Shown: positions 1-7,319 of the stretch, one piece after another
Numbering within the stretch: position 1 is the stretch's first letter
Layout of the letters: every line of letters begins with the position of its first letter
Source: Gammaproteobacteria bacterium
GTDB lineage: Bacteria; Pseudomonadota; Gammaproteobacteria; Pseudomonadales; Pseudomonadaceae
NCBI GenBank assembly: GCA_012719655.1
Contig: JAAXZZ010000100.1
Span: 1 to 36,846, forward strand
DNA length: 36,846 nucleotides
Direction of reading: 5' to 3'
Notes under the pieces: model-generated
Told to the model about the DNA's origin: nothing
The model's input: only the letters and a program-made list of their open reading frames with translations
The model's database searches: none
Translations under genes and position numbers: made by a program

Positions 1-251
1 CTCATAAAAACTCTACACTGATCATTTAACCGCCATACCTAATACACATCGCTCCTTCATAACCCATTGAAAAACGGGGTAGCACACCACTAGGCACGGC
101 AAAACGCTGCACAGCTTAAGTGGCAAAGCCCAAAGTGTGAACCTTTTAAGGTATTTAAGTTAAAAACAGATGGTCAGCGCGTATTTTATTTATCTATCAA
201 GCACGCACTGATATTTACCGCAGCAAGAGAAATAACTCAGAAATTTGCTGC
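1..251. other. Left-edge intergenic sequence, no gene seen
   Basis: I see no credible coding region, RNA gene or repeat here. Just at the end of the hydrolase gene there is a short hairpin (TGCTGC-TTAT-GCAGCA, 246-261) that overlaps its stop codon. On the minus strand it is followed by only a short T run, so it is at best a weak terminator. Confidence 0.4.
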
Positions 252-1139
252 TTATGCAGCACAGATCGGCCTAGCAAACCAGGTCAAAATCTCATCCCAC
301 AATGGTTGTGCCAGCGGACGAAAATAACCCATGTGGCCAATCGCACCAAACTTCAACGCATAGGCTTGCGGGTCAATATCCCGGTGAATCACTTCTGCAC
401 CGCTGTAGTACTGCATAAAAGCATCACGCGAGACTGGCAGCGCCCAGAGATCATCCAAGGCAACCGCGGCAGTAATCGGCGTGCGAACTTGTGCAAACTG
501 TAGCCTTTTACTTTCACCCACTAACGGGTCATCAAAAAAATAATGCGGCATGCCACACCAGCGCTTCCAAGATCGATACACATCGATCGGCATATCTTCA
601 CCCATGCCGAGCATTTTCCACGGCAAATAACCTTTCCAAGCCACACAAACAGGAAAGACGACATTCCACATAAACTGCACTTTTAAACGCTCCGGCAATG
701 GCATCCAACCATGCCAGCCCGCACCTGTACCGACGCTATAGCAGCGGCTGACTTTCTCATGATTGGGTAACAAACCCAAGGCGTGCCCGCCATAGGAGTG
801 TCCGACTAAATACAACGGCCGACCATCACGATGCATATAGTCGACCGCAGCAGCTAGGTCCAACTGCCCCCAATCTTCAAAGGCCATTTGAAAACCTTTA
901 AGCTGCTTGGGCGCGGACTGACCGGTGCCGCGATAATCCAAGGTCAATACGTTAAAACCTTGAGTGCTGGCGTACTCAGCAAAACGTCGATAGAACTGTT
1001 GACCCACGCCTGTTGCCCCAGCGATCAGCAACTGACCTTTAACAGTCTCAGCAGATGTAACATATAGATAGGCACTGATTGGATAGCCATCGGCAGCCTG
1101 TAAAGTCACTGCTTGCGCAGCTTGGCTCGTATCACTCAT
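252..1139 (-). CDS. Alpha/beta hydrolase family protein (YheT/COG4757-like)
   Basis: A 295-residue predicted serine hydrolase of the alpha/beta fold; the substrate is unknown. The nucleophile elbow GHSYGG is at about residues 113-118 (Ser115), and LDYRGTGQS upstream matches the loop near the oxyanion hole. A C-terminal GHMGYF segment could supply the catalytic His. No signal peptide is seen, so it is probably cytoplasmic. I chose the ATG at 1139 over the in-frame ATG at 1166 because GGAGAG lies about 5 bp upstream of it and homologous sequence begins near there. It stands alone, downstream of the nhaD terminator on the same strand. Family membership is clear from the motifs. A specific role (esterase, lipase-like or detoxification) cannot be read from the sequence. 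Confidence 0.85.
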   Translation of the reverse strand: MSDTSQAAQAVTLQAADGYPISAYLYVTSAETVKGQLLIAGATGVGQQFYRRFAEYASTQGFNVLTLDYRGTGQSAPKQLKGFQMAFEDWGQLDLAAAVDYMHRDGRPLYLVGHSYGGHALGLLPNHEKVSRCYSVGTGAGWHGWMPLPERLKVQFMWNVVFPVCVAWKGYLPWKMLGMGEDMPIDVYRSWKRWCGMPHYFFDDPLVGESKRLQFAQVRTPITAAVALDDLWALPVSRDAFMQYYSGAEVIHRDIDPQAYALKFGAIGHMGYFRPLAQPLWDEILTWFARPICAA

Positions 1140-1285
1140 AAAACTCTCCGTCTTATTATTCAGCAAGCGATTGCAGGCTCACTGTATTTTTGTACTCAAG
1201 AGTTTATTAATTCGTCGAGCAAATGCCTAGCGTTAAATAACGTCTTAACAATTCTTCACAAAACTGTGTTTTCTAACCCAGTCTA

Positions 1286-1322
1286 AAAAAAATGCCGATC
1301 AGCTAAGCTGAGCGGCATTTTT
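1286..1322 (-). terminator. Rho-independent terminator of nhaD
   Basis: A hairpin with arms TGCCG.TCAGC and GCTGA.CGGCA (1293-1303 and 1307-1317, one mismatch) and a 3-nt loop is flanked by A8 on the left and T5 on the right. On the minus strand it ends in a T run, 31 bp after the nhaD stop codon. It could work in both directions. Confidence 0.85.
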
Positions 1323-1352
1323 AACCGTGTCAATTGTTGCGCTGCAAATTGA

Positions 1353-2582
1353 TTAAATCAAATAGCTCACCGCAAACACACCAAGGAAACCCACGCTGTA
1401 CGCCAACAACAAATAGCCAAAGTAGCGTAAGTAAGCCACAAAAGTGAGTGCCGAAATTTTGCTCATTGCTACCACACCAGCCGCTGAACCAATCGCTAAC
1501 AAAGAACCGCCGACACCGACAGAGTAGGTTAAAGTTAGCCATTGACCTTCACTCATCTCAATTCCCGATTTAAGCAAGGCAGCGGTTAGAGGGACGTTAT
1601 CAATCAGTGCTGAGAATAAACCCACTGAATAGTTAGCGACGACAATCGGTAGTTTTTCGTATAACGCTGGGAAGTGTTCCAGCACATGCAGCTCTTTGAG
1701 CATGCCAACTAACAGCAACACGCCTAAGAAAAACAGCAAGGTATCAAACTCGATTTTGCGGATGTATTCGAGCACAGCCTCATCTTTATTGAGGAAATGC
1801 ACGGCCATAAACATCACTGCTAAGCCAAATAAGAACGACAGTACCGGCGGAATACCGAAAGCGACGTTCGCACCAATGGTGCCGATAATGGTGGCTAAGA
1901 AGAGTCCTGCAATGATCTGATCGCCTTTAGCAATATCGGTTTGGCGTTTGACCAACACCACATCGCCAGTCAGACTGCGCGACAAGATAAAAGCTAAAAA
2001 CAACACCGCTAACAAAGCTGGCACACTCAATAACACCAAATCAGCAATTTTGACTTTGCCGGCCAAGAAAATCATCAGCGTGGTCACATCACCAGTGATC
2101 AATGCCGCACCACCTGAGTTGACCGCAAACACCACCAAAATAATGTAGCGCAGCAGTTTATCAGTGCTTAGATTGAGGCTGAGCAATACCGTAATGCACA
2201 CTAAGGTGGCGGTAATGTTATCGGCCATTGATGAAAAGAAGAAAGCAAACAGGCCCGTCACCAGCATCAAGCGCCGCTCAGTCATGCGCGTTGGCATGAC
2301 TTTATTGACGATGCCATCAATCACGCCTTTGTGTGACACATAAGCTACAAAGGTCATCGCCGCCATTAAAAACAACCACAAGGTGGCGATCTCTAAAAGG
2401 TTTTCATTCAACGAATGCATCAATTGTTCAGTGCTTAAATCACCGGGCGGAGCAATGAAATACAGCACCCACACCAGCGTGCCAAAAAACAACGTGGCTT
2501 TGGCTTTATCAATTTTTGTAAAATCTTCCGCAACAATTGATAGAAAGCCCAAGAACGCTAAAACCAGTAGAACGGTTGTCAT
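1353..2582 (-). CDS. nhaD: Na+/H+ antiporter NhaD
   Basis: An integral inner-membrane protein of about 409 residues that should exchange Na+ or Li+ for protons, serving pH and salt homeostasis. It belongs to the NhaD branch of the ion transporter superfamily. There are about 11-13 hydrophobic segments through the whole length. The conserved stretches SSMADNITATLV and NSGGAALITGDVTTLMI are typical of NhaD, as is SALIDNVPLTAALL in the C-terminal half; their Asp, Asn and Thr residues line the ion path. The start is the ATG at 2582, preceded by AGAGGA. A GTG/ATG-type start at 2603 would lack a ribosome site and add seven non-conserved residues. The gene is monocistronic, with its own terminator. 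NhaD is common in haloalkaliphilic bacteria, so salt or high-pH tolerance is a reasonable inference. Confidence 0.92.
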   Translation of the reverse strand: MTTVLLVLAFLGFLSIVAEDFTKIDKAKATLFFGTLVWVLYFIAPPGDLSTEQLMHSLNENLLEIATLWLFLMAAMTFVAYVSHKGVIDGIVNKVMPTRMTERRLMLVTGLFAFFFSSMADNITATLVCITVLLSLNLSTDKLLRYIILVVFAVNSGGAALITGDVTTLMIFLAGKVKIADLVLLSVPALLAVLFLAFILSRSLTGDVVLVKRQTDIAKGDQIIAGLFLATIIGTIGANVAFGIPPVLSFLFGLAVMFMAVHFLNKDEAVLEYIRKIEFDTLLFFLGVLLLVGMLKELHVLEHFPALYEKLPIVVANYSVGLFSALIDNVPLTAALLKSGIEMSEGQWLTLTYSVGVGGSLLAIGSAAGVVAMSKISALTFVAYLRYFGYLLLAYSVGFLGVFAVSYLI

Positions 2583-2747
2583 ATGAGTCCTCTGTGAGCA
2601 CATTAGAAAAGGTGCCGAAGTTTATGCCTTTCTATGCACAAAAACCTATAGCGTCCATCAAGTCAAAAAAGAAATATTGATCTATAAAGCGTAAGCAAAT
2701 ATATCAGGCGGGTAATACAGAGTGATGCGGGTAGAAGGGCGCTTATC

Positions 2748-3011
2748 TCAGCGCAATTGACTGTCTTTACTGCCGCGGCGATTGTAACCGCTGAAGCGGG
2801 TTTGTTGATCTTCAAGTGATTGGCAGGTGATGCACAGTTGCACACCTGGCATGGCGAGTCTGCGGCCTTCAGGAATCAGGGCATCACAGTTCTGGCAATG
2901 CTCAGCACTGGGCCCTTGCGGCAATTGCTGACGAACACGCTGCACAGCATCTTCAATACTGCTATCAATTTGCTCTTGCACGGCGCCATCATGCGCCCAA
3001 CCGGTTGCCAT
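2748..3011 (-). CDS. DksA/TraR family C4 zinc-finger protein (YbiI-like)
   Basis: An 87-residue protein with one Cys4 zinc finger: C39-x2-C42-x17-C60-x2-C63, in the context HCQNC and LCITC. The N-terminal helix (about 10-32) begins GAVQEQIDSSIEDAV, as in the short TraR/YbiI subfamily that lacks the long DksA coiled coil. DksA and TraR act in the RNA polymerase secondary channel; whether this short form does so is unknown. AAGGAGG lies 7 bp before the ATG. It is 28 bp downstream of the small oxidoreductase-like gene on the same strand, so the two are probably co-transcribed. Confidence 0.85.
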   Translation of the reverse strand: MATGWAHDGAVQEQIDSSIEDAVQRVRQQLPQGPSAEHCQNCDALIPEGRRLAMPGVQLCITCQSLEDQQTRFSGYNRRGSKDSQLR

Positions 3012-3039
3012 AACCGCCTCCTTACGCGTAGGAGTGATG

Positions 3040-3210
3040 CTACTCTGCGTTTTTCACATCTACAGCGGCTTGCTCTGCGGCCTGCTTCGCTGCGTTTTGC
3101 TCAGCTTGCCACGCCTGCATATCTTCGTAATAAGTGTCCCACACACAAGGTGAACAACCACTTTCACAGCATTCATAGTCTTCTGGTGGTGTTGGCTTCT
3201 CACGCATCAT
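3040..3210 (-). CDS. Small oxidoreductase-like domain protein (PF09791 type), 56 aa
   Basis: A short gene easily missed by length cut-offs. The 56-residue product starts with the ATG at 3210 (or the next codon) and contains PPEDYECCESGCSPCVWDTY. This is the signature of the oxidoreductase-like N-terminal domain family: a Cys pair, GC and PCVWD followed by acidic and aromatic residues. Four cysteines in a CC-x4-C-x2-C arrangement suggest metal or Fe-S binding, which I infer. The C-terminal third is an Ala/Gln/Glu-rich helix. Family members are usually short standalone proteins of unknown function in proteobacteria. It shares strand with, and lies 28 bp upstream of, the DksA/TraR-like gene. Confidence 0.85.
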   Translation of the reverse strand: MMREKPTPPEDYECCESGCSPCVWDTYYEDMQAWQAEQNAAKQAAEQAAVDVKNAE

Positions 3211-3321
3211 CGCTCTCAACTCTAATTAACATGATAACAAGCCACTTCAATCCTGCGGCTCCAGTCGCCTTATCATTTTAACGCAATCGACAGTGACTTG
3301 GCAGTGCTAAGGCACGAACGC

Positions 3322-3747
3322 CTATTTACTTGGCAAGTACTGGGCTAAACGCGAAGCCATTTCAGCCGCCAAAGCCTGCAGAGCATTGAGTGGACGAATC
3401 ATCACCTCAAACTCAACGATCTTGCCACTCTCGTCAAAGCGAATCATATCGATGCCTTTGAGCTGCTTGCCATTGACTTTGGCGCTGAACTCAAGCACCA
3501 CGCTTAAGCCATCTGCAGTGGACAATTCACGCAAATACTCGAAATCAGTAAATACTTTGGCGACCGTGTTTAAAATCAAAGCCACCACCGGAGCGCCAGG
3601 GTAGGGCGTATGCGCAACGGGCGAACGAAACACCGCCTGCGCATGCAAAATGCTCGGCAGCGTCGATAAATCACCTTGTGCTACCATCCTGTGCCAATGA
3701 GCCAGGGCTTGGCTAACGGCTTCAGGTCGAGTTACAGATGTCATCAC
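3322..3747 (-). CDS. SnoaL-like / NTF2-fold protein
   Basis: A 141-residue protein of the nuclear transport factor 2-like (SnoaL) fold. The N-terminal helix ALAHWHRMVAQGDLSTLPSIL, the FRSPVAHTPYPG segment and the strand pattern GIDMIRFDESGKIVEFEVMIRP fit this fold. Such proteins are small hydrolase, isomerase or ligand-binding domains, and the substrate cannot be deduced. ATG-ATG at 3747/3744 follows GAGG by about 8 bp. It lies 12 bp downstream of the acyl-CoA synthetase gene on the same strand, so it is the second gene of that operon. A link to fatty-acid or acyl-CoA metabolism is inferred from this position only. Confidence 0.8.
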   Translation of the reverse strand: MMTSVTRPEAVSQALAHWHRMVAQGDLSTLPSILHAQAVFRSPVAHTPYPGAPVVALILNTVAKVFTDFEYLRELSTADGLSVVLEFSAKVNGKQLKGIDMIRFDESGKIVEFEVMIRPLNALQALAAEMASRLAQYLPSK

Positions 3748-3759
3748 ATGACCTCGTGT

Positions 3760-5442
3760 TTATTGTGGTTGACTGACAGCTTGTGGATCGCGCAATTGTG
3801 CCCGCAAGATTTTCCCCACCGGCGACTTCGGCAACTGCTCACGAAACTCAATGTATTTAGGCACTTTGTAGCCGGTCAGTTGCTTGCGGCAATAGTCGAT
3901 GATTTCTGCTGCTGTCAAGTTAGCGTTGCGCGAGCAGATATAAGCGCACACCGCTTCACCGCTGTTGTCATCAGGGCGACCAATCACCGCCACTTCGATA
4001 ACATCTGGATGCAGGGCAATTACGCCTTCCACTTCATTGGGGTAAACGTTAAAGCCTGACACTAAAACGATGTCTTTTTTGCGATCCACAATTTGCAAAA
4101 AGCCATTTTCATCCATCACCGCCATATCACCGGTAAAAAACCAGCCGTTGCGTAAACTGGCTTGGCTTTCTTCTGGTTGATTTAAGTACTCATTGATCAC
4201 ATGCGGACCACGCACAGCCAATTCGCCCGCTTCACCAAAAGGCAGGTCCTGGCCATCCTCAGCGACAATGCGCACTTCGCAGGCCGGTAAGGGCAGGCCG
4301 ACATAGCCTAGACGCACCTGTCCTAGCGGCGGATTGAGGGAAACAAAGCAACTGGTTTCAGTCAGGCCATAACCTTCTAAAATCGGGCAAATACGCTGCT
4401 GCCATTGCTTGGCAGTGCTCGGTCTGAGTGCCGTACCACCGGAGACGACGTATTTAAGATGCAGTGGTTGTTCAGTAAACCAAGGCTCGGCTAATAAACC
4501 GGCATAGAGCGTATCAACCCCAGTCATCCAACCAATTTTAAATTGCGCAAAAGCAGGTTTAAGGTTGCTTAATGGTCTTGGATTAGGCACTAAAACGTTG
4601 CAAGCACCCTGTTTAAAAAACAGTAGGAAATTAAAGTTAAAGGCAAAAATATGGTACAGGGGCAGGGCTGTCAGAATCGTCTCATTCGGCGTTATTTGAA
4701 TATCATAAGCATTGACATACACCTGTGCCATTTCCAGCACAGCCAGTAAGTTCGCATGGGTTAACGGCGCGCCCTTACTGCGTCCTGTGGTTCCTCCGGT
4801 GTATTGATATAAAGCCACAGGATGGGCTTCTCGCTGCACTGGCGGCATCTGCGCACCAGCACTCAGAGCATCGCTAAAGGTTTGATACTGCGAGGCATCG
4901 AGCTCAAGCTTAACGCCAAGATGTTGACGAATGGCAGCCGCAATTGGCTCAGGGAAAAAGTCTGCCATGGAGCACAAGACTAGCGCTAAACTCTGCTGCT
5001 CAACCACCGGTTTCACCGTATTGGCAAACAGGTCAGAAGCAATCAAAAGCTTGGCATTGCTGTCTTCAATCTGCAGTGCGACTTCACGGGCGGTATACAG
5101 CGGGTTCATATTGGTAATGATCAAACCGGCTTTCCAAGCGCCCATCACTGCAATCGGATAGTGCAAGCTGGTCGGCAACTGAATCGCAACCACATCACCA
5201 CGCTGCAAACCTTGCGCCACCAAAAAGGCGGCAAAGGCAGTTGATAAATCGTCCACCTGCTTAAAAGTTAAGCTTTGCTGCAAGCCATTGGGGAGCACCA
5301 TGCTAAAAGCATTGCTATCTGGGTATTGTGCAGCACCTACAGCGCTGAATTGAGCAACACTGCCTTGCATAACAGCGGCAGGCACTTGGTAGTTACGAAT
5401 GGATTCAGGATAGCTCTTCTGCCAGGGATTAACTGCCGTCAT
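3760..5442 (-). CDS. Long-chain fatty-acid--CoA ligase (FadD-like)
   Basis: A 560-residue acyl-adenylate-forming enzyme that activates fatty acids with ATP and CoA. The AMP-binding P-loop YTGGTTGRSKG is at about 214-224, EGYGLTET at about 356-363, and TGDM at about 437. The fatty acyl-CoA synthetase signature DRKKDIVLVSGFNVYPNEVE starts near 453. The C-terminal catalytic lysine is in PKSPVGKILR, near 544. Length and motif order match E. coli FadD (561 aa), so it is full length. The preferred chain length cannot be read, so I leave out a fadD symbol because Pseudomonas carries several paralogues. It is divergent from a TetR regulator, with a long inverted repeat in the shared upstream region, and is followed by the SnoaL-like gene. 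Confidence 0.92.
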   Translation of the reverse strand: MTAVNPWQKSYPESIRNYQVPAAVMQGSVAQFSAVGAAQYPDSNAFSMVLPNGLQQSLTFKQVDDLSTAFAAFLVAQGLQRGDVVAIQLPTSLHYPIAVMGAWKAGLIITNMNPLYTAREVALQIEDSNAKLLIASDLFANTVKPVVEQQSLALVLCSMADFFPEPIAAAIRQHLGVKLELDASQYQTFSDALSAGAQMPPVQREAHPVALYQYTGGTTGRSKGAPLTHANLLAVLEMAQVYVNAYDIQITPNETILTALPLYHIFAFNFNFLLFFKQGACNVLVPNPRPLSNLKPAFAQFKIGWMTGVDTLYAGLLAEPWFTEQPLHLKYVVSGGTALRPSTAKQWQQRICPILEGYGLTETSCFVSLNPPLGQVRLGYVGLPLPACEVRIVAEDGQDLPFGEAGELAVRGPHVINEYLNQPEESQASLRNGWFFTGDMAVMDENGFLQIVDRKKDIVLVSGFNVYPNEVEGVIALHPDVIEVAVIGRPDDNSGEAVCAYICSRNANLTAAEIIDYCRKQLTGYKVPKYIEFREQLPKSPVGKILRAQLRDPQAVSQPQ

Positions 5443-5548
5443 CTTGGTGCTCCAAAGGATATTATTGTTATTAGCAGCGTAATTATTGCGCCAGTTAGCA
5501 AGTCACTCTCGTGGCGCAGAATCGTTGTTGAGGTTCAGGCTATAATTG

Positions 5549-5587
5549 AATCTTAACACTGTCAAGATCATAAGCAGTGCTAAGATT
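5549..5587. promoter_or_regulatory. Long inverted repeat, candidate TetR operator between acyl-CoA synthetase and TetR genes
   Basis: The arms AATCTTAACACTG (5549-5561) and CAGTGCTAAGATT (5575-5587) match in 12 of 13 positions, with a 13-bp spacer. The left arm also forms a 15-bp near-palindrome, CTTAACACTGTCAAG (5552-5566). A TATAAT hexamer sits just upstream at 5541-5546 but lacks a good -35 at normal spacing. The location, in the divergent intergenic region beside the TetR gene, fits an operator that controls both directions. Binding by this TetR protein is inference. Confidence 0.6.
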
Positions 5588-5629
5588 TGGCTCGGCTGCA
5601 ACTGTATTTTCTAGACTCAAGGACTTTTT

Positions 5630-6265
5630 GTGAGCGCACAACAACCAAACTCGCGTCAGCACTACCACGTTGGTAATTTGGCTGAACAACTCTTATCTAG
5701 CGCGCGCAACATGCTGGAAGAAGTGGGTGTGGCGAAGTTATCCATGCGTGCGTTATGCAGCGCGCTCGGTGTCACGGCGACGGCGGCTTATCACCACTTT
5801 ACCAACCGTGCCGAACTGCTCGCACAACTGGCCACTCAGGGCTATTTAGAGCTGGCAGAGGAGCTCAATGAAAAGGCGGTGGCGCTACCGGTCGAGGAAA
5901 AAATACGCGGTTTTTGTTTAATTTATCTTAATTTTGGCCGTCGTAATCCAGCGCTTTATCAGTTGATGTTTGGACCTGAATTGGAGTTTGAGCAGATGCC
6001 CGAACACTTGCTTAATGCTCGGCAACAGGCCTTTTCTAGACTGGAATTGATGGTTGCAGATTTACTCAAACAAACACCTGACAGCCCTGATGTGCGCAGC
6101 GCAGCATTGGCCAGTTGGTCGTATATTCATGGTTTGACCTCGCTGCTTTTGCATGAGGTTTTACAGCGGCCTAAAGACATCTCTGATCAACGCATTATTG
6201 AGCGAACTTTGACAGGTTTTGAGCTATTGTTTAACGTCTACGCTGCAAACATCAATCCTGCTTAA
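5630..6265 (+). CDS. TetR/AcrR family transcriptional regulator
   Basis: A 211-residue repressor-type regulator. The N-terminal TetR HTH domain spans about residues 17-63, and the segment LSMRALCSALGVTATAAYHHFTNRAELLAQL is diagnostic; it is here described in two parts, the helix pair LSMRALCSALGV and the recognition helix with YHHF. The remaining C-terminal part resembles the WHG-type TetR ligand-binding domain (FGRRNPALYQLMFGPE; WSYIHGLTSLLL). Translation starts at GTG 5630, about 7 bp after AAGGA. It is divergent from the acyl-CoA synthetase operon and 23 bp upstream of the alkyltransferase gene on the same strand. I infer local regulation of the acyl-CoA synthetase, probably with a lipid or CoA-ester ligand. 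Confidence 0.88.
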   Translation: MSAQQPNSRQHYHVGNLAEQLLSSARNMLEEVGVAKLSMRALCSALGVTATAAYHHFTNRAELLAQLATQGYLELAEELNEKAVALPVEEKIRGFCLIYLNFGRRNPALYQLMFGPELEFEQMPEHLLNARQQAFSRLELMVADLLKQTPDSPDVRSAALASWSYIHGLTSLLLHEVLQRPKDISDQRIIERTLTGFELLFNVYAANINPA

Positions 6266-6288
6266 CCCCACCCGAGCAAGGAGCCAAT

Positions 6289-6810
6289 ATGTCAACGTCA
6301 ACAGTCAAAACCATTGAATTCTCCACTACCGAAACCGCTTTTGCTGCGATTTTATTAGCGCGCAGTGAAAAGGGGATTTGTACTATTTTGCTCGGTGACA
6401 GCCAAGCCGAGCTTGTCGAAGATTTACAACAACGCTTGCCCAAAGCAAAACTGGTCAAAAATGATCAGGCTCTGGCGGCATCGTTAAAGACAGTGACTGA
6501 GTTTTTAGACAAGCCTTTGACACCTTTAGATTTTCCTTTGGATATCCAAGGCAGCGATTTTCAGAAAAGTGTGTGGGCGGTATTACAGACGATTCCAGTG
6601 GGGCAAACACTCAGTTATAGCGATGTTGCCGAGCGTTTACATAAACCTAAAGCAGTCCGCGCTGTGGCCAATGCTTGCGCGGCTAATCCGCTGGCTTTAG
6701 TGATTCCATGCCATCGTATTTTACGTGCCGATGGCGGGATTTCTGGTTATCGCTGGGGCGTAGAACGTAAACGCGCATTACTGACGAAGGAGCAGCAGGC
6801 TTGTCAGTAG
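6289..6810 (+). CDS. ogt: Methylated-DNA--protein-cysteine S-methyltransferase
   Basis: A 173-residue suicide DNA-repair protein that moves the alkyl group from O6-alkylguanine in DNA to its own cysteine. The active-site motif PCHRIL puts the acceptor at Cys141, preceded by NPLALVI. The HTH with the conserved arginine is in VRAVANACAANP (Arg124). GGISGYRWG downstream is also typical. The N-terminal half is the short RNase H-like domain. There is no Ada-type zinc or AraC domain, so it is the Ogt/AGT type rather than the adaptive-response regulator. The start has AAGGAG 6 bp upstream. It lies 23 bp after the TetR gene and is probably co-transcribed with it. Confidence 0.93.
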   Translation: MSTSTVKTIEFSTTETAFAAILLARSEKGICTILLGDSQAELVEDLQQRLPKAKLVKNDQALAASLKTVTEFLDKPLTPLDFPLDIQGSDFQKSVWAVLQTIPVGQTLSYSDVAERLHKPKAVRAVANACAANPLALVIPCHRILRADGGISGYRWGVERKRALLTKEQQACQ

Positions 6811-6868
6811 AAGGTTTTGTTAAAGCTACAGAAGCGCGCTATGCCATTGTTGCGGCCTTGAGCGCGCG

Positions 6869-7080
6869 AGCAGCTAGGACGCTATGCGCACGCCGTACCC
6901 TGCAGGTCAGTGATGTTGTTTAAGAATTGGGAGCGCGGGCAGCCTGCCCACATTGCAACTTACGCAGAGTTACCAACTTTTAGCATAACGAAGCAGTGAG
7001 AACGCTATGCGCATACCGTACCTTGTGGGTATCGCTATTCCCTCAGCGATACATGGGAGCGCGGGCCGCTGGCCCGCAAC
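6869..7080 (+). repeat. Tandem pair of REP-containing repeat units
   Basis: A 39-bp block at 6869-6907 recurs at 6992-7030 with 31 of 39 identities; the shared core is ACGCTATGCGCA. Each copy is followed, 20-24 bp later, by the REP-like start TGGGAGCGCGGGC (6928-6940 and 7054-7066). The first REP folds as GGGCA-GCC-TGCCC, and the second as a perfect GCGGGCC-GCT-GGCCCGC. The second unit also has an extra hairpin, GTATCGCT/AGCGATAC (7029-7052). TGGGAGCG-GGGC followed by a stem resembles the Pseudomonas REP family. The 123-126 bp period indicates a tandem duplication of a composite unit. Confidence 0.7.
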
Positions 7081-7166
7081 GCTTTGACGGTTCTTTTAAA
7101 GCAAATATTCCATTGTCTGTAGCTGCCTAAAACTGCAATAGTGCCAACAACGCCAATGCTCAACGA

Positions 7167-7265
7167 GTACTTCGGGGTGGGTGTGACAAGCGAGCCAAGG
7201 ATGGCTAGCGCCGCAGTTGAACCCTGGATGGGTTCATCGACGGATAAACACTGACCCCGAAGTAC
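7167..7265 (+). repeat. 99-bp structured element with terminal inverted repeats and two GGA-loop hairpins
   Basis: The ends GTACTTCGGGGTGGGTGT (7167-7184) and ACACTGACCCCGAAGTAC (7248-7265) are complementary in 16 of 18 positions. Inside are two perfect hairpins: AGCCA-AGGA-TGGCT (7193-7206) and TGAACCC-TGGAT-GGGTTCA (7218-7236). The RNA would fold as a three-way junction with GGA exposed in both loops. CAAGGATG in the first hairpin matches the core of the CsrA/RsmA high-affinity consensus. It may be a dispersed intergenic repeat or a structured RNA. It may also serve as the 3' end of the convergent genes. Confidence 0.6.
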
Positions 7266-7319
7266 GACATGCACAGAATTGCTTGTAGGCTCTAACAAAA
7301 CAACCATTACAGTTTAGTT

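Larger units (their letters stand above)
6811..7319. other. 509-bp gene-free region with duplicated REP unit and hairpin element
   Basis: This is the only gap above 300 bp. It lies between ogt (rightward) and the flavin reductase gene (leftward), so the two genes converge on it. It contains two degenerate direct copies of a roughly 125-bp unit (6869-7080) and a 99-bp inverted-repeat element (7167-7265). The open frames seen here run through these repeats and look spurious. No recognisable terminator directly follows ogt. Confidence 0.7.

Noticed and set aside
1140-1166. Longer N-terminal starts (also at 2603, 8324, 11739, 11844, 15548, 22763, 23507, 32411, 35284)
   Set aside because: Each adds residues without family likeness, and most of the internal starts have a better ribosome site.
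2583-2747. Na+ or Li+ riboswitch in the nhaD leader
   Set aside because: The leader is short and I could not recognise a known motif or a clear multi-stem fold.
7035-7307. 90-residue leftward open frame in the gap after ogt
   Set aside because: It runs through a REP stem and both GGA hairpins, lacks a good ribosome site, and its composition follows the repeats.
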